From assembly GCA_049273835.1 (NCBI GenBank), contig JBASRM010000766.1, positions 1 through 6,534 of the forward strand: 6,534 nucleotides of DNA, in the 5' to 3' direction. This DNA is from Onstottus_A sp049273835 (GTDB lineage: Bacteria > Acidobacteriota > Blastocatellia > UBA7656). Position 1 is the first letter of the stretch, and the number at the start of each line of letters is the position of its first letter. Shown here in pieces: positions 1-6,096 of this stretch. Position numbers and translations under genes: made by a program. Below the pieces are notes generated by a model, which ran no database searches, was not told where the DNA came from, and was given only the letters and a program-made list of their open reading frames with translations.

Positions 1-15
1 GCAAAAATCGGGTTA

Positions 16-34
16 CGCACGGTGTGGGCGTGCG
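16..34 (-). terminator. weak candidate terminator downstream of the TPR gene
   Basis: A perfect 6-bp inverted repeat (CGCACG at 16-21, CGTGCG at 29-34, 7-nt loop) lies 59 nt beyond the stop codon of the minus-strand TPR gene. Read on the minus strand it is followed by a five-T run at about positions 4-8. The T run begins about 7 nt after the stem instead of directly after it, so this is a poor match to an intrinsic terminator. It is listed only as the best candidate at this gene end. Confidence 0.25.
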
Positions 35-92
35 AAGCAATCGCGCAATGGCTGGGGCAAGGACGAGACGAACTGATGAGTTGAGCTCTTTT

Positions 93-659
93 TCAGAGCT
101 GACTCTGCAGCTTTTTGATCGTTTGCCTGACCTGGTCGGCGTCTTTGGCCTTCGGCGCCAGTCTCAGATAATGCTGATAGTGCTCGATCGCGGCTTCGTA
201 GTTACCGCGCTCAACGAGGGCGTTAGCGAGGTTGAAATGGGCGCTCAGGTAACTGGGGGCGGCGGCGATGGCGCGCTCATATTCTTTTATCTCGCCGTCC
301 TTATCGTTCTTCTTTCGCAGGAGGAGCGCGAGATTGAAGTGCGCTTCAGCGTAGTTCTTTTCGATGTCGATGGCCTTCTTTGATTCAGAGATCGCGGCGT
401 TGATGTCCCCGCGGTCGGCCAGCAGGATGGCATAGCTGTAGTGCGCTTCGGCATAGTCCGGATCCAGGCGAATAGCTTCGCGGTAGTGTGCTTCGGCTCC
501 GATCGAATCTCCTTTTTTCTTGAGTTCGATAGCGGTCTTGAGCTGCTCGACGGCGTATTTGTTTCGCGATTGCGCGGCGACTGAGTAGACAAGAAGCAGG
601 CCGATCAGAATAGCTACCGAGATGGTTATTGTGAAAATTCTTCCTGTTCGCAAGTACAT
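93..659 (-). CDS. exported or membrane-anchored tetratricopeptide-repeat protein
   Basis: A 188-aa protein. Residues 1-7 are a short basic n-region, 8-29 a strongly hydrophobic segment ending in SVAAQ; it is either a signal peptide cut near VAA or an uncleaved membrane anchor. The rest is four consecutive 34-residue TPR units (about 35-68, 69-102, 103-136, 137-170) with the usual pattern, for example AEAHYREAIRLDPDYAEAHY and AEAHFNLALLLRKKND, then a short helical tail. TPRs are helical protein-interaction scaffolds, so a role in holding partners at the membrane or in the periplasm is likely; no catalytic domain is present. I chose the ATG at 659 because GGAAGGGAG lies 9 nt upstream and the hydrophobic segment then sits at the N terminus. 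The frame is open back to an ATG at 776, but that 39-aa extension would bury the signal. It is transcribed divergently from the tRNA and the operon, with no visible functional link to them. The partner is unknown. Confidence 0.88.
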   Translation of the reverse strand: MYLRTGRIFTITISVAILIGLLLVYSVAAQSRNKYAVEQLKTAIELKKKGDSIGAEAHYREAIRLDPDYAEAHYSYAILLADRGDINAAISESKKAIDIEKNYAEAHFNLALLLRKKNDKDGEIKEYERAIAAAPSYLSAHFNLANALVERGNYEAAIEHYQHYLRLAPKAKDADQVRQTIKKLQSQL

Positions 660-1088
660 AGTTACACACTCCCTTCCGAAGGCAGCCCCGTTGTTTTTGA
701 TTAGCGGCGCGGTGCTACCCGGATACAAGGCCCCGGCGTCAATCGAGGCAAGCTGAATGCCGTTGGCTTGGACCATACGGCCTTCCGCTTGAGAATCGCA
801 ACATTTGTTTCCAGATCCGGCGGCTTCTTAACGGCCCCACAATTCGCGAGTGGCAGCCACTCATTTGAGCCGGCAGCCATCATTGAGTCGCAGCCCTCCA
901 TTGAGCCGGCAGCCGTCATTGAGTCGCAGCCGTTCATTTGAGTCGGCAGCCATTCGTGAGTTGCGGCATTCATTGAGTCGGCAGCCATTCATAATGATGA
1001 GAGCATGGTTTTCTGATACTAATTGGCTGTGGGGTAAGATATGTGAAATACACTCGCAAAGAACGACTGGAGAGGGAACCGGGGCAAC
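660..1088. other. gene-free stretch between the TPR gene and the tRNA promoter
   Basis: I find no credible gene here. Bases 669-677 hold the Shine-Dalgarno of the TPR gene on the minus strand (GGAAGGGAG). Bases 842-990 are a tandem repeat, described separately. Open frames on both strands across the repeat exist because the unit is about 18 nt, a multiple of three; they encode low-complexity peptides such as LSRQPSLSRS and lack a convincing ribosome binding site. Upstream of the TPR gene a minus-strand TTGACG (at 737-742) has no good -10 partner at proper spacing, so I do not call its promoter. Bases 991-1088 show nothing I can name. Confidence 0.6.
842..990. repeat. degenerate ~18-nt direct tandem repeat, about eight units
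   Basis: Consensus CATTGAGTCGGCAGCC plus 2-4 variable bases. Units lie at about 842-861 (divergent), 862-880, 881-898, 899-916, 917-934, 935-954, 955-970 (divergent) and 971-990. Unit lengths vary from 16 to 20 nt. Units 2 to 5 alternate between a CCGGCAGCC core and a TCGCAGCC core, so 862-898 and 899-934 form two copies of a 36-37-nt higher-order unit. The first unit also contains a short perfect hairpin, GAGTGG-CAG-CCACTC (848-862). There is no spacer/repeat alternation as in a CRISPR. The array is intergenic, between the TPR gene and the tRNA. Function is unknown; slippage-driven growth of a short intergenic element is the simplest reading. Confidence 0.85.
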
Positions 1089-1118
1089 TTGACTGCCTCA
1101 AAGATCGTCTTGTATGGT
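1089..1118 (+). promoter_or_regulatory. probable sigma-70-type promoter of the tRNA gene
   Basis: TTGACT at 1089-1094 (five of six matches to the -35 consensus) and TATGGT at 1113-1118 (four of six to the -10) are separated by 18 nt. Transcription would start near 1125, about 20 nt before the mature tRNA end, a normal leader length. No competing -35/-10 pair of similar quality is seen closer to the tRNA. The call rests on motif match and placement only. Confidence 0.5.
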
Positions 1119-1146
1119 TCAGGCTTCCGACAGAGAGGCAGGAAAG

Positions 1147-1222
1147 GCCAGCGTAGCTCAGTTGGTAGAGCATCGGTTTCGTAAACCGGAGGTCAAGGGT
1201 TCGAGTCCCTTCGCTGGCTCCA
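1147..1222 (+). tRNA. tRNA-Thr, anticodon CGU
   Basis: A complete 76-nt cloverleaf. The acceptor stem is GCCAGCG (1147-1153) with CGCTGGC (1212-1218); the D-arm is GCTC-AGTTGGTA-GAGC; the anticodon stem is TCGGT/ACCGG (one T-G pair) with loop TTCGTAA and anticodon CGT at 1180-1182, reading ACG (threonine). The variable loop AGGTC and T-arm AAGGG-TTCGAGT-CCCTT follow. The discriminator base is T (1219) and the 3' CCA (1220-1222) is encoded. Residues U8, A14, the GG of the D-loop and TTCGA of the T-loop are all present, so it should be functional. It is a single isolated tRNA, not part of a visible cluster. No clear terminator hairpin follows it directly. Confidence 0.96.
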
Positions 1223-2083
1223 TAGAATCAATATTTTAGAGTCAGTGCCTGAGTACCGCTTCACTTCATCGCTCACCTTTTCGACCTCAAAACATAGAGC
1301 CCATTCTCGTCCAAGTAATCATATATCCGCTAAAGCAAGGCTCGCGAGATACTGAGCGACTAGTCCGTTTAGACCTGTTCTGAAAAGACCCATGGCCGGG
1401 CCTGCAGAAGAAAAGCTCTTGATTGAGCGGCAACCCGAAAGTAGATCGATAGTATTGCTGTCATCATGCTGGTTCTATGGTTTCTGCCGTCCTCCCCAGC
1501 GCAGGTTCCGCCGGGGCCGACGGCCGTTGTAACGAGCTGGGTTCCACCTATTGTTGTTGCAGCCTGCATTCTGCTCGCGGCAATCCTTCACGTAGTGCGG
1601 CCTATATATATTTCAAGAAAGAAGCCGACAGCGTCACGACGGTTACAGAACTCGGATTGCGACTCCCATTAACAACGAACCGGTTGGATACCGTCACACG
1701 GTACGCGGCTACGTTACCCCGTCCGACACTTTCGTGCAACTGCTAGTCTTAGCGAGAGACGGATTGTGATACCTACAGGGCGGCCAGCAGACGTGTGGGG
1801 ACCCGCTTGGAGCGTCGAATGTGGGTTTGGCGATCCAGACTCACCCAGGGGTCGTATGAAATAGTGGCATTACGCGGAGGCGATTGAAAGAGCGTACATG
1901 GAAGGCCCTTAACGGCTGGAGCAGTCCGATCGAACATCGTTAGAGTCCATAGAACGCTCTCATAAGACACTGACGGCCTTGATAATCGGTGAAGCAAACA
2001 GCTCAATTCTGCTTGTACGCGAACTGTAGTTGGTTCACCCGGCTACGAGGAGCGGACCTGAGTTCAAGGCAGCGAAACCCACC
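1223..2083. other. long stretch without a recognisable gene, downstream of the tRNA
   Basis: Six reading frames contain only short open stretches of 60-90 codons, none with a good ribosome binding site or a sequence I recognise. The least implausible is a 68-codon plus-strand frame from 1466 with one hydrophobic segment (VVAACILLAAILHVV), but its upstream bases lack a Shine-Dalgarno and two overlapping frames of similar length make it look like chance. Small dyads occur (CTCGCGAG at 1341-1348; TACCG/CGGTA at 1689-1703) with no context. No transposase, integrase remnant, or repeat of the tRNA 3' end was found. It may hold a decayed gene, an unrecognised small RNA or a long untranslated region; I cannot tell which. 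Confidence 0.55.
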
Positions 2084-2089
2084 TATAAT
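2084..2089 (+). promoter_or_regulatory. candidate -10 box for the two-component operon
   Basis: A perfect TATAAT lies 82 nt upstream of the response-regulator start. The region 15-19 nt before it has no good -35 hexamer (AGTTCA at 17-nt spacing is the best alignment), as expected if transcription needs an activator, which may be the operon's own regulator. This is motif evidence only. Confidence 0.4.
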
Positions 2090-2128
2090 TCGCCGATTCT
2101 GAATGGAATTTAATCCAGGCTTCTTTTT

Positions 2129-2160
2129 AGATTAATCTTCCGGTGCTAGTTTTCACTAGC
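2129..2160. promoter_or_regulatory. two dyad-symmetric sites in the operon leader, possible operator or hairpin
   Basis: A perfect 10-bp palindrome AGATTAATCT occupies 2129-2138. A perfect 6-bp inverted repeat with a 4-nt loop, GCTAGT-TTTC-ACTAGC, occupies 2145-2160. The second ends 11 nt before the ATG at 2172 and abuts the weak GGA that would serve as Shine-Dalgarno, so as RNA it could influence translation. As DNA, the sites lie downstream of the candidate promoter, where a repressor could act. OmpR-type regulators usually bind direct repeats, so autoregulation through these dyads is not assured. Confidence 0.35.
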
Positions 2161-2171
2161 GGATAGTCATC

Positions 2172-2852
2172 ATGCGAATCCTAATCGTCGAGGATGAAGA
2201 AAAGGTTTCTCGCTTCATAGTTCGGGGTCTTGCTGCGGAAGGCTTCGCGGTTGACGCCGCAGCGGAAGGCCCAAGCGGGCTAGAGCTTGCGACTACCTAT
2301 AACTACGACTTGATTGTTCTCGACCTGATGCTACCCGGACTGAGCGGGACCGATGTGTTGCGCCAGATCCGCCGCGCCGATCATCGCGTGCCGATCCTGA
2401 TGCTGACTGCAAGGGATGCCGTGGCGGACAAGGTTGAACATCTGGAAGCCGGCGCCGACGATTACCTGACAAAGCCCTTCGCATTTGCCGAACTCATGGC
2501 GCGGGTCAAGGCGCTGCTGAGGCGCGGCTCGGTTGAACGCCCAAATGTTCTCCGCGTGGCGGATCTAGAAGTTGACCGGCTCTCCCAACAGGTCCGACGT
2601 GCAGGACAGCGCATCGAGCTAACCGCAAAGGAGTACGCCTTGCTCGAATACCTCTCGGCGAATGCGGGCAGGGTCCTGTCTCGAACGATGATCATCGACC
2701 ATGTATGGGACCAGAGCTTCGACGGAGCGACTAATATCGTCGACGTGTATGTTCGCCACCTTCGCACCAAGGTTGATGAGGGTCACACCAGAAAACTGAT
2801 CCGCACCGTTCGTGGTGTCGGATACAAGATCAGTGACGAGGCGGATGCATGA
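2172..2852 (+). CDS. OmpR/PhoB-type DNA-binding response regulator (CusR/QseB-like)
   Basis: A full-length 226-aa two-domain regulator. The receiver domain (residues 1-117) has the acidic pair E7/D8, phosphoacceptor D51 in DLIVLDLMLPGLSG, switch residue T79 and the conserved K101 in DDYLTKPFAFAELMARV; the last motif is typical of the CusR/QseB branch. A short linker (about 118-126) leads to a winged-helix DNA-binding domain (127-222) with LTAKEYALLEYL, the recognition-helix stretch NIVDVYVRHLRTKVD and the terminal wing RTVRGVGYKI. On phosphorylation by the kinase encoded next it should dimerise and control promoters, probably its own operon. The start at 2172 gives the canonical MRILIVEDEE N terminus, although the Shine-Dalgarno is weak (GGA at 2161-2163). 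Its stop overlaps the kinase start (ATGA, 2849-2852), so the two are translationally coupled. The signal is not identifiable; resemblance to CusR does not prove metal sensing. Confidence 0.96.
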   Translation: MRILIVEDEEKVSRFIVRGLAAEGFAVDAAAEGPSGLELATTYNYDLIVLDLMLPGLSGTDVLRQIRRADHRVPILMLTARDAVADKVEHLEAGADDYLTKPFAFAELMARVKALLRRGSVERPNVLRVADLEVDRLSQQVRRAGQRIELTAKEYALLEYLSANAGRVLSRTMIIDHVWDQSFDGATNIVDVYVRHLRTKVDEGHTRKLIRTVRGVGYKISDEADA

Positions 2853-4276
2853 ATACGCGTTCTATCCGCTTTCGCTTAACAGTATGGTACGCGGGACTAC
2901 TCGCTGGGCTACTAATCCTGTTTGGAGTGTCGGTCTATATCGGGCTGGGGCATTACCTGAGAAGCCATCTAACGGACACGCTGACCAAGGAAGCCCGGCA
3001 AATTGGCGAGACACTGCTTGTCAATGTCGACCTAAGCGGCGAGCCGTATGTTGTTGACGAGATCAAGGAACACTTTGCTCCAGAAATAAACGGCCTTTTC
3101 CTTAGGGTGACTAGAGCAGACGGAAGCACACTCTACGAATCAGGTTCGCCTAAGGACGCCAGCTTCGATCCGGGAGGCGTACCGGCCGCGCGCCGTGATC
3201 TGTCCCAGGCAGTTTCACAAGTACAGGTTTTGCCCGGTGGTGTAGAGATGATGATATGCGCGGTTCCCTTCACTACCAGTGAAGGAAACCGTTTCCTGAT
3301 CGAAGCAGGCTCACCACTGGGCCAGACGGAGAGCGTGCTGCATGGCCTGCTACTGACATTTGCCGTGGGTCTACCGCTTGTTGTCGCGGTTGCCGTTGCA
3401 GGCGGTTATGTCGTGATGAGACGGGCTCTGAGGCCGGTTGGCGAGATCACTCGAACGGCCGAGCAGATAACGTCGCGCAATCTAAGCGAGCGACTACCCG
3501 AGGCTAAGACCGGGGACGAGCTGGAAGCGCTTTCGACCGCACTCAATAAGATGATTGCGCGAATCGATCACTCCTTCAGACATATGAATCGCTTCACCGC
3601 AGACGCGTCTCATGAGCTTCGCACTCCACTGACAGTCTTGCGCGGAGAACTCGAGGCACTAGCTCAGCGGCAAGATATTCCGACTGATGCCCGTGAAACG
3701 ATCGAAAGCGCTCTTGAAGAAAGCGAGCGACTTTCGAAGATCGTTGAAAGCTTGCTGGCAATATCGCGCCTCGACGCGGGCGAAGCATTGATGGCTCGGG
3801 AGCGATTCGACCTTGCTGAGCTGGTTGCTGATACAGTCGAACAAATGCGACTTCTCGCTGAAGACAAGCGAATCGCTCTGAGCTGCTCTGCAAAGGACGC
3901 CGTTCAAGTCGAGGGCGACCCGGGCCGGCTGAAGCAGGTTGTGGTCAATCTCGCGGACAATGCGATCAAGTACACAAACGAAGGTGGAAGAGTTGACATA
4001 AGAGTTGTGGCCGTCGACGGCAAGGCGCTGCTCGAAGTTGCGGACAGCGGGATCAGCATTCCACCTGAAGCGCTACCCCACGTTTTTGAACGGTTCTATC
4101 GCGTCGACAAAGCGCGCTCGCGGCAAATGGGCGGCGCGGGGCTCGGACTCTCAATCGTTAAGTCAATCTGCAAGGCACACGGCGGTCGCATAGGCGTCGA
4201 GAGCACTGAGGGCAAGGGCAGTCGTTTCACAGTGGAATTGCCGCTGGATAATGGCGAAGGTGTGAAACATGAGTAG
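2849..4276 (+). CDS. membrane sensor histidine kinase, HAMP type, partner of the preceding regulator
   Basis: A 475-aa kinase with the classic order: TM1 (about 12-34), a periplasmic sensor region of about 130 residues (35-164), TM2 (about 165-190), HAMP (about 191-243, starting RRALRPVGEI), dimerisation/phosphoacceptor helix with H255 in SHELRTP, and a catalytic ATPase domain (about 350-467). ATPase motifs are the N box NLADNAIKYT (N371), G1 DSGIS (399-403), F box FERFYRVD (413-420) and G2 GGAGLGLSI (428-436). The second glycine of G1 (usual DxGxG) is serine 403, an unusual change in the ATP-binding site; everything else looks active. The sensor region has no His- or Met-rich metal motif and no domain I recognise. 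The start is set by the ATGA overlap with the regulator, with GAGG at 2838-2841. The gene runs 8 nt into the lipoprotein gene, so three genes are tightly coupled. Confidence 0.95.
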   Translation: MNTRSIRFRLTVWYAGLLAGLLILFGVSVYIGLGHYLRSHLTDTLTKEARQIGETLLVNVDLSGEPYVVDEIKEHFAPEINGLFLRVTRADGSTLYESGSPKDASFDPGGVPAARRDLSQAVSQVQVLPGGVEMMICAVPFTTSEGNRFLIEAGSPLGQTESVLHGLLLTFAVGLPLVVAVAVAGGYVVMRRALRPVGEITRTAEQITSRNLSERLPEAKTGDELEALSTALNKMIARIDHSFRHMNRFTADASHELRTPLTVLRGELEALAQRQDIPTDARETIESALEESERLSKIVESLLAISRLDAGEALMARERFDLAELVADTVEQMRLLAEDKRIALSCSAKDAVQVEGDPGRLKQVVVNLADNAIKYTNEGGRVDIRVVAVDGKALLEVADSGISIPPEALPHVFERFYRVDKARSRQMGGAGLGLSIVKSICKAHGGRIGVESTEGKGSRFTVELPLDNGEGVKHE

Positions 4277-5006
4277 ACTCAAGCTCCGCTCCAGCGTGTT
4301 CGCGCTCTTGCTGTTGGTTATGCCAGCCTGCAGCAAGAGCGGATCAGACGATAACCAGAACGTATCCCCTCGCGCCGGCAATAAGGTTGCGGTTGAGACT
4401 CCCGCCCCGCTTCAACCAGCAGGCAAGACCTTCGTCTACAACTTCGACAGCGAGGGTGTTAGGCGAATGCCTGCTAAGTTTCATGAGGCGCTGACCGGCC
4501 AGGGCGCTCAGGCTCAATGGGTCGTCGAAGCTGATCCGTCAGCACCGTCTCAGCCCAACGTGGTTGCGCAGCTTTCGAACGATAAGACTGATTATCGCTT
4601 CCCGCTTGCGATTGCAGACGAAGGCTCGTTTCAAGATCTGGATCTCAGCGTTAAGTTCAAAGCTGTGTCGGGCAATGTGGACCGAGCTGCAGGTCTGGTT
4701 TTTCGGTTCAAAGATGCAAACAATTACTACATAGTCCGCGCGAACGCCCTTGAGGGCAATTGCCGTCTGTATCACGTCGTCGCAGGCAAGCGGCAACAAT
4801 TTGCGGGAGCAAACTTCCAAGTCGCGTCGGACGAGTGGCACGAGCTACGGGTGGAATGTGTCGGAAACAAGATCACTTGCTACTACGACGGTGAGATGAA
4901 GTTTGAATCAACCGATGACACATTCAAAGAGGCCGGCAAAATCGGGCTGTGGACAAAAGCCGATTCGGTTACTTACTTCGATGATTTGCGGGTTACCGCA
5001 AGATAG
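4269..5006 (+). CDS. lipoprotein with a LamG/concanavalin A-like domain
   Basis: A 245-aa protein. Residues 1-20 form a lipoprotein signal peptide with C21 as the likely lipid site; the lipobox is M-P-A-C, looser than the consensus, so lipidation is probable and not certain. Residue +2 is Ser, which does not suggest inner-membrane retention. A Ser/Asp/Pro-rich tether (22-50) precedes a beta-rich domain (about 54-243) with the features of LamG-like or 3-keto-disaccharide hydrolase (DUF1080)-like jelly rolls: AAGLVFRFKDANNYYIVRAN, DEWHELRVECVGNKITCYYDG, GKIGLWTKADSVTYFDDLRV. Such domains bind or cleave glycans; I see no definite catalytic residues, so ligand binding at the cell surface is the safer inference. 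The start at 4269 has GAAGGTG upstream (from about 4257) and overlaps the kinase stop by 8 nt. Co-expression with the kinase suggests it is an accessory sensor or an effector of the same response. Confidence 0.85.
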   Translation: MSRLKLRSSVFALLLLVMPACSKSGSDDNQNVSPRAGNKVAVETPAPLQPAGKTFVYNFDSEGVRRMPAKFHEALTGQGAQAQWVVEADPSAPSQPNVVAQLSNDKTDYRFPLAIADEGSFQDLDLSVKFKAVSGNVDRAAGLVFRFKDANNYYIVRANALEGNCRLYHVVAGKRQQFAGANFQVASDEWHELRVECVGNKITCYYDGEMKFESTDDTFKEAGKIGLWTKADSVTYFDDLRVTAR

Positions 5007-5082
5007 ACTGACAGGAGGGCTAGAAACGGTCCGGCCTATTGTGGACTTCATCACCGGACGGTATCAGACCAGGAGGAGAATC
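5007..5082 (+). promoter_or_regulatory. intercistronic leader with stem-loop and strong ribosome binding site
   Basis: This 76-nt spacer begins with CAGGAGGG (5012-5019), which looks like a Shine-Dalgarno but has no start codon at a usable distance. A 6-bp inverted repeat GTCCGG (5029-5034)/CCGGAC (5054-5059) with a 19-nt loop follows. The real site AGGAGGAG (5071-5078) sits 4 nt before ATG 5083 and decides that start. No U-run follows the stem, so it is not an intrinsic terminator. The spacer shares three blocks with the next one (6019-6096). Confidence 0.55.
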
Positions 5083-6018
5083 ATGGATAAGTTGCTTGGA
5101 GCTAATCGTGCAGGAATCGTAATCGCTTTCGCACTGGCGATCACAATGACGGCTGGCCTCTCACTTCGGACTGCTTACGGAATAGTCGGTATTAAGAGCG
5201 GCACCCAGCCAGTCGATACAAAGAAGATCGACCAAATCCTTGGGCGCTCGGGCGAATTGAAGGGCGATGTCTACAAGGTCGGGCTACCACGGACTGACTT
5301 GAAGGTCACCGCCGATGGCGTCGCTATTAAACCCGCGCTGGCGCTGGGTTCCTGGATCGCGTTCACACCTTCCGGCGGTCACACCATGGTTATGGGCGAC
5401 CTGGTGCTTCTCGAGAGTGAGGTCAACGCAGTGCTCTCCAAACTGCAAGAAAACGGCATTGAGATCTCTGCAATTCATAATCACGTGCTCAACGAACAGC
5501 CGCGCGTGATGTACATGCATTACATGGGTCACGGTGACGAAGAGAAACTGGCGCGTGCGATGAAAGAAGCTCTCGCGCAAAGCGCCACGCCAATGAGTGC
5601 GCCGTCAGCGGCTCCCGCGCAAGCTTCTTCCTTTGATTGGACGAAGGTTCAAGATACGCTTGGCATCAAAGGAAACGAGCGCGGCGGCGTGCTGCAAGTG
5701 GGAGTTCCACGCAAAGAAAAGATCACCACCGCCGACGGAACTGAGGTCCCAGCGTTCATGGGGACAGCTACAGCTATCAACTTTCAACCTACTTCGAAAG
5801 GCGTCGCAATCACGGGTGACTTCGTTATGACTGGCGGCGAGGTGAATGCGGTGATTCGCGAACTGAGGAAGGCAGGCATTCAAATAACTGCTCTTCACTC
5901 GCATATGCTGGATGAGAACCCGAGGCTCTTCTTCATGCACTTTTGGGCGAACGACGATGCGGTCAAGCTCGCGCGTGGTTTGAGAGCCGCGCTCGAAAAG
6001 ACTAACAGCGCGATGTAG
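5083..6018 (+). CDS. secreted protein with two LppY/LpqO (DUF1259) domains
   Basis: A 311-aa protein. Residues about 10-33 are a hydrophobic export signal; a cut near TAYG is possible, or it stays as an anchor. Two homologous domains follow, about 45-168 and 184-307, joined by an Ala/Pro/Ser-rich linker (169-183). They align along their whole length: KIDQILGRSGELKGDVYKVGLPR with KVQDTLGIKGNERGGVLQVGVPR, ADGVAIKPAL with ADGTEVPAFM, ESEVNAVLSKLQENGIEISAIHNHVL with GGEVNAVIRELRKAGIQITALHSHML, and RVMYMHYMGHGDEEKLARAM with RLFFMHFWANDDAVKLARGL. This is the LppY/LpqO-type fold named after mycobacterial lipoproteins of unknown function. Each copy keeps an HxH pair (H132/H134; H272/H274) and a later His (H146; H286), a possible metal or ligand site. 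The start at 5083 has a strong AGGAGGAG; the frame is open back to 4903, but that part overlaps the lipoprotein gene and would displace the export signal. The biochemical function is unknown. Confidence 0.9.
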   Translation: MDKLLGANRAGIVIAFALAITMTAGLSLRTAYGIVGIKSGTQPVDTKKIDQILGRSGELKGDVYKVGLPRTDLKVTADGVAIKPALALGSWIAFTPSGGHTMVMGDLVLLESEVNAVLSKLQENGIEISAIHNHVLNEQPRVMYMHYMGHGDEEKLARAMKEALAQSATPMSAPSAAPAQASSFDWTKVQDTLGIKGNERGGVLQVGVPRKEKITTADGTEVPAFMGTATAINFQPTSKGVAITGDFVMTGGEVNAVIRELRKAGIQITALHSHMLDENPRLFFMHFWANDDAVKLARGLRAALEKTNSAM

Positions 6019-6096
6019 CAGGAGGGTCAGATGCAAGGCGCGACCTCCACCCCGCTGAGATTTGCAGCGACCGGACCACGTGATGTGAGGAGAAGC
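6019..6096 (+). promoter_or_regulatory. intercistronic leader with two Shine-Dalgarno sites and two in-frame starts
   Basis: CAGGAGGG (6019-6026) stands 4 nt before an ATG at 6031, and GAGGAGA (6087-6093) stands just before the ATG at 6097; the two ATGs are in the same frame, 22 codons apart. CCTCC (6044-6048) can pair with GGAGG (6021-6025), which could mask the first site. I favour 6097 because it puts a clean signal peptide at the N terminus, and because the 10 bases before it match those before the upstream gene's start at nine of ten positions. Confidence 0.55.

Noticed and set aside
84..100. Hairpin AGCTCT/AGAGCT at the end of the TPR gene as terminator
   Set aside because: It overlaps the stop codon, has only a 6-bp stem and no T-run on the minus-strand exit side.
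660..776. N-terminal extension of the TPR protein to an ATG at 776
   Set aside because: It would bury the hydrophobic signal segment 46 residues in, and the ATG at 659 has a good Shine-Dalgarno at the right distance.
842..990. CRISPR array
   Set aside because: Units are contiguous 16-20-nt direct repeats without unique spacers, and no cas gene is in the window.
701..1092. Small proteins read on both strands through the tandem repeat
   Set aside because: The frames stay open because the unit is about 18 nt; peptides are low complexity and no ribosome site supports a start. The minus-strand tail outside the repeat looks less repetitive, but I cannot support a gene.
1466..1746. Two overlapping short plus-strand frames (68 and 89 codons)
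   Set aside because: They overlap in different frames, have no Shine-Dalgarno and no recognisable sequence. One hydrophobic stretch is not enough to call a membrane protein.
1147..2171. tRNA-associated genomic island with attL/attR
   Set aside because: No second copy of the tRNA 3' end and no integrase were seen within the window; the far boundary may lie outside it, but nothing here supports the call.
2172..4276. Naming the pair cusR/cusS (copper or silver sensing)
   Set aside because: The regulator resembles that branch, but the kinase sensor region lacks a visible metal motif and no metal efflux genes are nearby.
4903..5082. Upstream extension of the LppY/LpqO protein (start at 4903)
   Set aside because: The frame is open but lies inside the lipoprotein gene, and the strong ribosome site and export signal both place the start at 5083.
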